From NCBI RefSeq assembly GCF_028330765.1, contig NZ_JAQMTY010000266.1, forward strand, positions 1 to 33,195: a DNA stretch of 33,195 nt. Direction: 5' to 3'. The notes under the pieces were generated by a model. It saw only the letters and a program-made list of their open reading frames with translations, was not told the DNA's origin and did no database searches. The position numbers and the translations under genes were made by a program. Shown here one piece after another: positions 6,965-14,996 of this stretch. The number at the start of each line of letters is the position of its first letter. The stretch's first letter is position 1. Origin of the DNA: Spirulina subsalsa CS-330 (GTDB lineage Bacteria > Cyanobacteriota > Cyanobacteriia > Cyanobacteriales > Spirulinaceae).

Positions 6965-8752
6965 TCAGGTCAACTTCTGGCGTATTTGATCATGCACTTC
7001 AACACCTTCGAGAGCAAAGCGATTGTAGCCATTACGTTGAATCATGGATTCTAGATAGTCAATGCGTTCGGTAGGAGCAGGATGGGTGGAGAGATATTCT
7101 GGAATTTGATCGTCCTCTTCCACCTCTTGGGCATAGGTTTCGAGCTTCACCATAAAGTTACGCAAACCATCTGCCGCTAGCCCAGATGTGGCGAGAATTC
7201 GTGTGCCCAGAACATCAGCTTGGCGTTCTTGTTGGCGCTCAAAATGCGTACTGAGCAGGGCATTCGCAAAATCTCCAAATGGAACTTCTTTCGTGAGTTG
7301 ACCCAGGATGTTAGCTCGAAAGAAACTCTGAACACTATGAGATAGTGCAGAATGTGCCATTTCGTGGGCAATCAGTCCAGCTAATTCGGCTTGGGAACTT
7401 GCTGCTAAAATAGCTCCAACATTGACGAATATTTTGCCGCCAGGTAAAGCAGTGGCATTCATACTTCTGTCATTGACGACGTAAAATTCATAGTCAAAAT
7501 CTCGTCCAATCCGTTGGGACATTTGCAGGCCGAGTTGAGTGATGTAATCAGTGATCTCTGGATCATCCACAAGGGATAAATCTTGACTGTAATATTGGGC
7601 AATTTGACCGCCAAAATCTGCTTCACTTCCCAGCATCATCCGGACAATATTGAGAGTTTCAAAGGCGGAATCTAAATCAAGGTTGCCATTGTCCCGCAGA
7701 AAAAAATTGATGCCAATATTTAAAATGCCGCCTAGGATACTGCGCTTACGATACTTACGTTTAAACCGACCAAACTCATCAGCAGCGAGTTCTTCAAACT
7801 CTGGAGCTTGAGGATGATCGAGATGCACCATCGCAAATTCACGAGCAGCAATTGAGGCTTCAAGATGGTCATTGGCTTCTGAGAGGGCTTCGACTTGAGC
7901 CTTGATCACGTAGGGTTCGTCCGGATAGAAGGCAGCCAGTTGTTCAAGGAGGGCGAGGGCTTCTTCTTCTTCGTCTTCTGCTTGGAGCAGTTGAGCTAAC
8001 TGCACTTGTCCCTGAAGAAAGGCTGGCTCTGCGGCACTTAAGTCACGCAAGGCAGCGATCGCACCAGCTTCGTCCTTCTCTTCCAGTGCCAGAGTTGCCG
8101 TTTCCCAAAGAGCTAGATTCTCCGGAGCGAGATCCATCACTTCATAGATGGGGTCTGGAATGTTAGAAAAGGAGGTCTCTGCAAAATCCGGTTTGACCTC
8201 TTTATATAACGCAGTGGCTGTGTCAAAATCACCAACATAATAAGCCTCATCCGCAGCCAGAAACACGGGCCGAGTTTCGGGACGAATCCTGGGAATTCTT
8301 ACCTGTATTGCCGCTCCATCAACAGTATTGTTTGGCTCATCAGAAACTTGCTCACCAGGACTGTCTGGGTCATCAGATATTTCATCAGCAGCACTGTCTG
8401 GGTCATCAGAAACTTGCTCATCAGGACTGTCTGGGTCATCAGATATTTCATCAGCAGCACTGTCTGGGTCATCAGAAACTTGCTCATCAGGACTGTCTTG
8501 TTCATCAGATATTTCATCAGCAGTACTGTCCTGTTCATCAGAAACTTGCTCATCAGTACTGTCCTGTGGCTCAGTACGATTTTGGGCAAGCTCAGAGGGT
8601 AGCATTGGGTCAGACAGAGAAGTTAGATCTGAGAGTAGAACCTGAGCAGAAGACGGGCGACGCTGCCACCCCGGCATCCCGATGGTTAAACACAAGGTTG
8701 CCAAGGCCACAATGACCCAACGGAGTAGACGATGAGATCGGACGTTAAACAT
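6965..8752 (-). CDS. Exported M48 metalloprotease with TPR-like region and acidic tandem repeats
   Basis: The 595-residue protein has an N-terminal signal sequence (hydrophobic 12-26, possible cleavage after SSA). Residues 62-148 are nearly four copies of a 22-residue acidic repeat of the form DxDSPDEQVSD plus DxDSAADEISD. A helical TPR-like region (about 160-320) contains ALEEKDEAGAIAALRDL and related stretches. The peptidase domain follows, with HEMAH at 463-467 and downstream ERQADVLGTRIL giving the third ligand. The layout recalls BepA-like M48-TPR envelope proteases, but with domain order reversed (helices before the protease) and an extra acidic stalk. It lies 99 nt after the FecR-like gene on the same strand. 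HIP1 sites are rare in it compared with neighbours. Confidence 0.88.
   Translation of the reverse strand: MFNVRSHRLLRWVIVALATLCLTIGMPGWQRRPSSAQVLLSDLTSLSDPMLPSELAQNRTEPQDSTDEQVSDEQDSTADEISDEQDSPDEQVSDDPDSAADEISDDPDSPDEQVSDDPDSAADEISDDPDSPGEQVSDEPNNTVDGAAIQVRIPRIRPETRPVFLAADEAYYVGDFDTATALYKEVKPDFAETSFSNIPDPIYEVMDLAPENLALWETATLALEEKDEAGAIAALRDLSAAEPAFLQGQVQLAQLLQAEDEEEEALALLEQLAAFYPDEPYVIKAQVEALSEANDHLEASIAAREFAMVHLDHPQAPEFEELAADEFGRFKRKYRKRSILGGILNIGINFFLRDNGNLDLDSAFETLNIVRMMLGSEADFGGQIAQYYSQDLSLVDDPEITDYITQLGLQMSQRIGRDFDYEFYVVNDRSMNATALPGGKIFVNVGAILAASSQAELAGLIAHEMAHSALSHSVQSFFRANILGQLTKEVPFGDFANALLSTHFERQQERQADVLGTRILATSGLAADGLRNFMVKLETYAQEVEEDDQIPEYLSTHPAPTERIDYLESMIQRNGYNRFALEGVEVHDQIRQKLT
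8309..8569 (-). repeat. 66-bp in-frame tandem repeat encoding acidic 22-residue units
   Basis: There are about 3.9 direct copies of a 66-bp unit, itself built of two related 33-bp halves. The inner copies are almost identical at the DNA level, with single-base changes such as GACTGTC against CACTGTC. The unit length is a multiple of three, so copy changes keep the frame. The product is a Ser/Asp/Glu-rich linker between the signal peptide and the TPR region. Confidence 0.9.
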
Positions 8753-8851
8753 GATTTTTCAGGTGATAGACGAATGGAGAGACAACGTTAAGACAACATT
8801 TGGCAGGGTCAGAAAATCTGATGACTAGGAATCGCTTCAGGATTGCCGCAT

Positions 8852-10399
8852 TTATCGAGGGCAACGCAGTTTATAGTTCCACCGGGTTCCAAATTCTTCC
8901 ACTGCACCGGTCGCCCGCACGGTCACTCGCCCAGATTGGCCAGAAAACGGAATCCGAAGCTGACCGCTGCCTGAAATAAAACCAGTATCGAGAATTTCTT
9001 CGCCTTCATAGAACACTTGCAAGCGATCGGGAATGTCATACATGTTGTATTCAATCCGAATTTCCCCTGCATTGGTGCTCATTTGTAGCTCATTCTCTCG
9101 TACACCTCTGCCACCGCTATCTTGTTCTTGGTTGCAGAAGCCGATTGGCTCTTGACCGTTACCGAGTAGATTGGCCTCGTAGCAGGTTTCAATGGTCAAG
9201 TTGGCATTGGGAACAGCGGAAAAGGCACAGAGCACTTCAAGATCAACGGATTTGAGGGTGGCGGCACGATCAAAACGTTCTGTTCGGCCGCCCTCGCTGG
9301 TGTGTATATATCGCTCCCCTTTGCTGACGACTTGACCCTGGGGCAGATTGACTGCTTCTACCGTGATGGCTCCTTCAATGACATCGGCTTGGATGCCGTC
9401 TGGGGTATCTCGAACTTGGACGAGAATTTGCTGATCGCCAGCGGCGAGCACGGCATCATCACTGGCGGGTTTCACGACTAAGCTTGACGGTTTCAATACC
9501 CGTCCTACGCAGGCTTGAGGTGCTTGGGATGGAATCAGATCGATGGCTGCGGCGGCGATCGTCTCGCCCGTTCCTGTTACGACGACCGTATCTTGATCGG
9601 GGCAGGTGAGGGTAGCGGCCAGATCTTCATCGCTACTCCACCAAACTCCCATTGTCATCGGTTGACAGGTGGTATCTCCAGAGGCTTCACATTGAGTGAG
9701 GGCTGGGGGACAGGGATCAGTGCGATCGCTCCCCGTGGCAAACCCCATCGCCCCACTCTCCCCCGCTGTCATGCAGTAGTAGATCCGGCGAGGTGGGGCC
9801 TGGGCCTGGAGGGTTTTAGAGCCAAATTGCGCAGCAATGCGCTGCCACTCAACGTCTAGTTGTGAACTGTTGGGGTGTCGTCCGCGCTGGACTTCTACCC
9901 CTTGATCACAAGCACGTTCTCGGTTATCTCGATCAAGAGCAACATGGCCAATAAACATATCCCCACTGAGGTTCGTACAGGGATAGTAATAGATGGTTTT
10001 ATTGGTATGGGGATTCGTTTTAATATAGCTAGCCAGATCATCCCCACTTTCATCAAGAAAGCGGAGTATAACCCGAGCGAGACTGTTTTCTTCAACGACC
10101 AGTAAAGAGTCTCGATGGGACTGCAATCGTGTTTCGCCGGGGTTAATAATGCCTTCCTGAATGCCGCGCACTCGTAAGTCGGCACTGTTGCCAGCGAGCA
10201 TTTGGTCGATGGCCGCTTGGTGGGGGATTGCACTCCAGGCCTGGGGCGGTTGAGGAATGATCCCGACAATGCTAAACAATGCACTACTGATGACAGTTTT
10301 GGAGATGCGGACGATACGTTGGTAATTCCGGGGTAAGTCGGCTATCTTCGACGGGATGATAGCCTGCACAATGTTACAAAACATGAATTTTCTGATCAA
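8852..10399 (-). CDS. Secreted FecR-like protein with C-terminal beta domain
   Basis: The 515-residue protein has a long basic N-terminus (about 30 residues), then a hydrophobic stretch and a likely cleavage near QAWSA (about 56). The first part (RVRGIQEGIINPGETRLQSHRDSLLVVEENSLARVIL) and a later VIEGAITVEAVNLPQGQVVSKGERY fit the pattern of a FecR-type domain interrupted by an insert of about 230 residues with several Cys pairs. The last 75 residues, from about 440 (IRIEYNMYDIPDRLQVFYEGEEI, ending WNYKLRC), form a Cys-terminated beta-rich module. No sigma or anti-sigma gene lies nearby, so classical FecR signalling is doubtful. It is the first gene of the leftward unit, divergent from the LRR gene, and precedes the M48-TPR gene. 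Family assignment is tentative. Confidence 0.7.
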   Translation of the reverse strand: MIRKFMFCNIVQAIIPSKIADLPRNYQRIVRISKTVISSALFSIVGIIPQPPQAWSAIPHQAAIDQMLAGNSADLRVRGIQEGIINPGETRLQSHRDSLLVVEENSLARVILRFLDESGDDLASYIKTNPHTNKTIYYYPCTNLSGDMFIGHVALDRDNRERACDQGVEVQRGRHPNSSQLDVEWQRIAAQFGSKTLQAQAPPRRIYYCMTAGESGAMGFATGSDRTDPCPPALTQCEASGDTTCQPMTMGVWWSSDEDLAATLTCPDQDTVVVTGTGETIAAAAIDLIPSQAPQACVGRVLKPSSLVVKPASDDAVLAAGDQQILVQVRDTPDGIQADVIEGAITVEAVNLPQGQVVSKGERYIHTSEGGRTERFDRAATLKSVDLEVLCAFSAVPNANLTIETCYEANLLGNGQEPIGFCNQEQDSGGRGVRENELQMSTNAGEIRIEYNMYDIPDRLQVFYEGEEILDTGFISGSGQLRIPFSGQSGRVTVRATGAVEEFGTRWNYKLRCPR

Positions 10400-10501
10400 T
10401 TAATCATAAACAACTGAAGCATTGAGCATCTAAGGGTCATATTTTGGGTGAACAACCTCCAAATTAGTCGTAAAAAATGGGAAAGCTGGGGTCTGCTGGA
10501 G

Positions 10502-10534
10502 TTCTGGTGAGCAACACGCTGAAGCTCACCAGAA
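10502..10534. promoter_or_regulatory. 11-bp inverted repeat in divergent promoter
   Basis: The arms TTCTGGTGAGC (10502-10512) and GCTCACCAGAA (10524-10534) are perfectly complementary around an 11-nt loop. No T-run follows on either strand, so an operator or RNA leader hairpin is more likely than a terminator. Confidence 0.5.
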
Positions 10535-10564
10535 TCCCAGATCTCTAGTCTTTAAGTTGCTGAA

Positions 10565-10588
10565 ATACTGTATTGCTGAATACAGTAT
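10565..10588. promoter_or_regulatory. Perfect 10-bp palindrome, candidate operator
   Basis: The arms ATACTGTATT (10565-10574) and AATACAGTAT (10579-10588) are perfect complements around GCTG. The centre is 86 bases upstream of the LRR gene start. The nine-base word CTGAATACA from the right arm recurs at 6739-6747 and, inverted, at 6707-6715, at the other end of the leftward unit. Confidence 0.5.
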
Positions 10589-10662
10589 AGTTCGTGAGCT
10601 TAGGAGACTGATAAATTGATATTGAAAGTCTATCCGATTTTAACACTTTTGTCTAAAGTAGA

Positions 10663-11811
10663 ATGATGAGAAATCAATACCGTCAGGATAGTTTATGGCA
10701 ATGGGGTCGTGTGAGTCTGGGATTATTTTTTCTCAGTGTCTTGAACAGTCCAAATGTTCTCGCTCAAGAGTCTAGGTTTCGGGAAATCTGCCAAGCACGC
10801 GATCGCACCACACCAGCCCAAGCTCACACCATTGAGGTGTTGTTACGAGAAGCTAAAACCGATGACTGTGGCGCAGCGGCAGAGTTTTTAGGACAACAAA
10901 CCCACTTGAGCCTCAATCATCAAGAGCTTCAAGATTTAAGCGCGATCGCTACCCTAGCGCAGCTCACTGAACTCTATTTAGGTAATAATGATATTGCCGA
11001 TCTGAGTCCCCTCCAAGAACTGGTCAACTTGCAGGTTTTAGCCCTCGACAATAATCAAATTCAGCACCTTGCTCCTCTTACCAGGTTAAATCAACTACAA
11101 AAACTGTATCTCAGCCGCAATCAAATTATTGATGTTACACCGTTGGGACAATTGACTCGTTTGAGCCATTTAGAAATTGCTCATAATCAAGTTCAAGCGG
11201 CTGATGCCTTCGCGAACTTACACCAGCTTGAGCATCTGAATATTTCCGAAAATCAACTGATCTCTCTAGATTTTGTGAGTCGTTGGCAAAAACTTGCCAT
11301 TTTTCAGGCGAATCAAAATCAAATCACGACCCTGATCCCCTTAGAGAACTTGACGAGTTTACGTCATCTAGAACTGATCGGGAATCAAATTCAGGAAGTA
11401 CATCCGTTGTTAGGCTTGGAGAATCTGATCACGCTCAGAATTGAGAATAATCTCATCGCAGAACCCGCACAACTCAGGCTAGAACAAACGGTTAATGTCC
11501 GAAAACTTCAGGAGCAATATCACTGTGTTAATTGTAATTTAGCAGGCTTAGATTTAAGCAATCTTGATTTAATTGGAGTCTCGTTGATTAATGCAAATTT
11601 ATCAGGGGCTAATCTGTCCAATACAGATTTGGTGGGAGCTAATTTGGAACATGCTAATTTGCGAAATGCAGACCTACGCGGTGCAGATTTAGAAGGCGTG
11701 CTGTTAATCAATGCTGACTTGACGGAAAGCATTCAAGACAATACAAATTTTTGCAATGCGATATTTTCCCTTTCATTATCGGGTCAGCAGCATTTGGGGG
11801 ACTGTGAATGA
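10663..11811 (+). CDS. Exported leucine-rich-repeat protein with pentapeptide-repeat tail
   Basis: The 382-residue protein has a Sec signal peptide (about 1-35, cleavage near VLAQE) and a short N-cap with two Cys residues. About eight 22-residue SDS22/internalin-type leucine-rich repeats follow (about 80-270; consensus LxxLxxLxLxxNxIxDLxPLxx), then pentapeptide repeats (about 290-350; A[N/D]LxGA pattern such as SGANLSNTDLVGANLEHANL). There is no catalytic motif, so it is probably a binding scaffold. The stop overlaps the next start in ATGA (11808-11811), implying translational coupling with the CHAT gene. Its N-cap and repeats are paralogous to those of that protein. The gene looks more AT-rich than its downstream neighbour. 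Confidence 0.88.
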   Translation: MMRNQYRQDSLWQWGRVSLGLFFLSVLNSPNVLAQESRFREICQARDRTTPAQAHTIEVLLREAKTDDCGAAAEFLGQQTHLSLNHQELQDLSAIATLAQLTELYLGNNDIADLSPLQELVNLQVLALDNNQIQHLAPLTRLNQLQKLYLSRNQIIDVTPLGQLTRLSHLEIAHNQVQAADAFANLHQLEHLNISENQLISLDFVSRWQKLAIFQANQNQITTLIPLENLTSLRHLELIGNQIQEVHPLLGLENLITLRIENNLIAEPAQLRLEQTVNVRKLQEQYHCVNCNLAGLDLSNLDLIGVSLINANLSGANLSNTDLVGANLEHANLRNADLRGADLEGVLLINADLTESIQDNTNFCNAIFSLSLSGQQHLGDCE

Positions 11812-14800
11812 GTAGCAAACAACATTGGTGCATGATGGAGGCGATCGCCACTGGTGCGATCGTCCTGATGGGCTGCCCTGATCCCGGCGTTGCCCAAGGG
11901 GAACCGCTTGGGTTTCAGGACTATTGTGAGCGTCAAGCGGGGGTCTCTGTTGATGAGCAGCGCACGATTATGGCCTTGCTGGCGATCGCTGACACCCAGA
12001 CTTGCACCGAGGCAGCCGCCACCCTAGCCACCCTGGCCCAACTGAATTTAGGGGGGCAAGAACTCACAGATTTGAGACCCTTGGCGAGCCTGACACAGCT
12101 TAAAACCCTTTATCTGCATGACAATCAGATTACGGATTTACGACCCTTAGCGACCCTGACTAATCTGGAAGTGTTGTTACTGGATCAAAACCAAATCCAC
12201 GATCTACGCCCCTTAGCTGCCTTAACCCAGCTTCGGAAATTATCAGTTATTAGCAATCAGATTCGCGATGTTTCGCCGTTAGCGAGTCTGGGAAATTTAA
12301 AGGAATTGTCACTGTTTGATAATGAGATTCGACAAATTTCCCCCTTGGCTACTCTGTCGGCCCTCACGCATTTAAGTGTCAGTGATAATCGTCTGCGCAC
12401 CGCAGATCCGATCGCAGCACTACCCAATCTCATGGCAGTGGATTTAAGCCAGAATGCCATTGAGCAAGTGGATGCGTTGCGGTCTCTCACTCAACTCACC
12501 TCTCTAGATCTGCGCAACAACCCGATCACGTTCAACGTTTGTCCTGTCAAACCGGCCACGATCTGTTTATTTACCGATGTTGCGGCTGATCTCTACCGCC
12601 GAGGGGAACAGGAGGCCCAACAAGGCGAATTTCAAACTGCTTTAGCAACCTTCCAGCAAGCATTGCAGCGATACGAGGCGCAGCAGGATTTCCTGCGGGC
12701 GAGTGATGCTTTGGCACAAATCGGGCAACAGTATGATGCTTTGGGACAATATGCCAATGCTTTGGGGGTTTATGAACAGGCTTTAGCTCTGCGCCAAGAC
12801 TTGAGCGATCGCCAAGGAGAGGGCGAGTCGGCGGCTGATTTGGGAATCACGGCCCTGCGCTTAGGACAGATTGAGTCAGCGATCGCTCAACTCACCCTCG
12901 CCCAAGACATTGCCCAAACTTTAGCCGTGCAAGAACGGAGTTGGCTGCGACCGGGCCCCCGCCAAGGCGTGATTCTCAGTCATCTGGCTTTGGCCTACGG
13001 GCTTCAGACGGATCATGTTCAATCGCTCCGAGCCGCGAAACAAGCCCTCGCGGTCTATCGCTACGGCCGCGATCGCGCCGGCGAAATCCGGGCCCTCAAT
13101 CAAGTGGGGAATGCCTACCGAGCCTTGGGGGAACTGGACAAAGCCCAACATTACCTAGATCGGGCCCTGGAACGCTCCCAACGGCTGTCAGATTTGCCCG
13201 GAGTCGCCCAAACCTTTAAAAGTCTGGGGGATTTAGCCTTCGCTCGCCACAACCCAGAACTAGCGATCGCGCATTATCAGCAAGCTCGGCAACTACACCG
13301 CCAAAGCCGCGATCGGGCCGGAGAAGGCGAGGTCTTAACCGCCCTCGGAACAGTATGGTTGAGCCAAGCCCAATATTCCCAAGCCGAGACCGCCCTCACT
13401 ACGGCGGTACAACGCTGGGAAGCACTCCGTCCGGGCCTTGAAGACAGCAATAAAATCTCCCTGGCCGATACCCAAGCCCAAACCTATCGCCTCCTGCAAC
13501 AAACCTTGATTGCCCAAGGTCAAACCGAAGCCGCCTTAGCCATATCCGAACGAGGACGGGCGCGGGCCTTTGTGGAACTCTTAGCCCATCGCCTCAAATT
13601 ACGAGGACAACGCCAACCCCTCAACTCCTTTACCGCTCCCACCGTTGCCGAAATACGTCAGCTTGCCCAAACCGCACAGGTCACGTTTGTGGAATATACC
13701 TTTGTGGGGGAGCAACTCTATATCTGGGTGGTGCAGCCCACGGGCGAGATTCATCATCGCACGGTTGATCTCATCAGCCCCAATCATGATGGCCTGAGCA
13801 CCCTTGCCCTCGAACCCAACCAGGCTGCCCCCTTTTACCGAGGGCAACCTGCCGCAACGGAAATGGCGGCAGGGGTTGCGGCCCTGCGCACAGGCATTGT
13901 CACGGAGTTTACCGAACCGCCTCCAGCTCCGCAAAACCACCAAACGGTTCAGGAACAACAACTCCGTCAACTCTATAATGTCCTGATTGAACCGATCGCA
14001 CCGCTGTTACCGCGTGATCCGAACGCGCCTGTGGTCATCATTCCCCAAAACAGTCTCTTTCTCGTGCCCTTTGCAGCCCTGCGTGATGCCCAAGGCGACG
14101 ATCTCATTGACCATCACACCTTGATGGTGTCCCCATCGATTCAGGTGTTTCAGCTTACCCAACAGCCCTCACTGCGGCCACCCTCTGGCGGCGAGATTGA
14201 GAGGGCCTTGATTGTCGGCAACCCCATTATGCCGTCCGTCTGGGAACCCACCGGAAACGGCCAGTTTCTGCCGGTTACCCTCCCACCCCTGGCAGGTTCG
14301 GAAACCGAAGCGGCAGCCATTGCCCAGTTACTCCAAAAATCCGCCTTAATTGGTGCTCAAGCCACGGAAGCACGGGTGAAACAGGAATTAGCCGATGCAC
14401 AGATTATTCACTTTGCTACCCATGGTCTTTTGCAATATGGTGATCCCCAAGCCGATCGCCAACCGGACGTTCCCGGTGCGATCGCCCTCACCCCTGGGCA
14501 AAATGAAGATGGCTTACTCACAACCGCCGAGTTGTTCTCCTTTGACCTAGTGGCGGAACTCGCTGTTTTAAGTGCCTGCGATACGGGTCGGGGTAACATT
14601 ACCAGCGACGGTGTAGTGGGTCTTTCCCGGGCGTTGATGACAGCGGGGGTCAGCAGTGTGCTGGTGTCGCTCTGGGCCATTCCTGACCGCGAAACTGCAA
14701 CACTCATGCAAGAATTCTATCGCCAGCTTACCAAGGGCCAGTCTAAGGCCCAGGCCCTACGGCAGGCGATGCTCATGGCGCGATCGCAGTCTTCCAATCC

Positions 14801-14900
14801 TGACCCCAGCCAATGGGCTGCCTTTGTCCTGATGGGAGATGGATCAACCCTGGGCAGTAGAGAGATATCCCCTCAATTGTCCAGCCACACTGGGCCCTAA
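11808..14900 (+). CDS. Exported LRR-TPR-CHAT protease
   Basis: The 1030-residue protein begins with a hydrophobic export signal: either a lipobox LMGC (about 20-23) or a Sec site near GVAQG. An N-cap with Cys residues and LRRs (about 75-245) resembles the upstream protein. TPRs follow (about 260-570, for example GEIRALNQVGNAYRALGELDKAQHYLDRAL). The C-terminal half is a CHAT domain (about 690-1015) with catalytic-type His872 in HFATHG and Cys924 in LSACDTG, followed by GVVGLSRALMTAGVSSVLVSLW. CHAT domains belong to the caspase/separase clan; TPR-CHAT proteases act in type III-E CRISPR and other sensing systems. An exported CHAT would act outside the cytoplasm. Both catalytic residues are present. 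Confidence 0.92.
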   Translation: MSSKQHWCMMEAIATGAIVLMGCPDPGVAQGEPLGFQDYCERQAGVSVDEQRTIMALLAIADTQTCTEAAATLATLAQLNLGGQELTDLRPLASLTQLKTLYLHDNQITDLRPLATLTNLEVLLLDQNQIHDLRPLAALTQLRKLSVISNQIRDVSPLASLGNLKELSLFDNEIRQISPLATLSALTHLSVSDNRLRTADPIAALPNLMAVDLSQNAIEQVDALRSLTQLTSLDLRNNPITFNVCPVKPATICLFTDVAADLYRRGEQEAQQGEFQTALATFQQALQRYEAQQDFLRASDALAQIGQQYDALGQYANALGVYEQALALRQDLSDRQGEGESAADLGITALRLGQIESAIAQLTLAQDIAQTLAVQERSWLRPGPRQGVILSHLALAYGLQTDHVQSLRAAKQALAVYRYGRDRAGEIRALNQVGNAYRALGELDKAQHYLDRALERSQRLSDLPGVAQTFKSLGDLAFARHNPELAIAHYQQARQLHRQSRDRAGEGEVLTALGTVWLSQAQYSQAETALTTAVQRWEALRPGLEDSNKISLADTQAQTYRLLQQTLIAQGQTEAALAISERGRARAFVELLAHRLKLRGQRQPLNSFTAPTVAEIRQLAQTAQVTFVEYTFVGEQLYIWVVQPTGEIHHRTVDLISPNHDGLSTLALEPNQAAPFYRGQPAATEMAAGVAALRTGIVTEFTEPPPAPQNHQTVQEQQLRQLYNVLIEPIAPLLPRDPNAPVVIIPQNSLFLVPFAALRDAQGDDLIDHHTLMVSPSIQVFQLTQQPSLRPPSGGEIERALIVGNPIMPSVWEPTGNGQFLPVTLPPLAGSETEAAAIAQLLQKSALIGAQATEARVKQELADAQIIHFATHGLLQYGDPQADRQPDVPGAIALTPGQNEDGLLTTAELFSFDLVAELAVLSACDTGRGNITSDGVVGLSRALMTAGVSSVLVSLWAIPDRETATLMQEFYRQLTKGQSKAQALRQAMLMARSQSSNPDPSQWAAFVLMGDGSTLGSREISPQLSSHTGP

Positions 14901-14996
14901 ACTCAAGCCCTGATCCCCATGGATTACGCTTGAAACTATCGAGCCTGGGTTTGTTGGCTTATCATTCATACTCTGCCCCATCATGTTGTCCGCATC

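Larger units (their letters stand above)
10400..10662. promoter_or_regulatory. Divergent promoter region of the protease cluster
   Basis: The 263-base AT-rich region separates the leftward FecR-like/M48 unit from the rightward LRR/CHAT/caspase unit. It contains two separate inverted repeats (10502-10534 and 10565-10588), described individually. Both transcription units must start in or near it, so a factor bound here could control all five genes. I cannot assign exact -35/-10 boxes. Confidence 0.6.

Noticed and set aside
8309-8569. CRISPR-like array
   Set aside because: Repeats are contiguous without unique spacers and are in frame within a coding gene.
8308-8715. CHHQ-type repeat protein on the + strand
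   Set aside because: It is the antisense reading of the 66-bp tandem repeat inside the M48-TPR gene, which has signal peptide and catalytic motif in frame.
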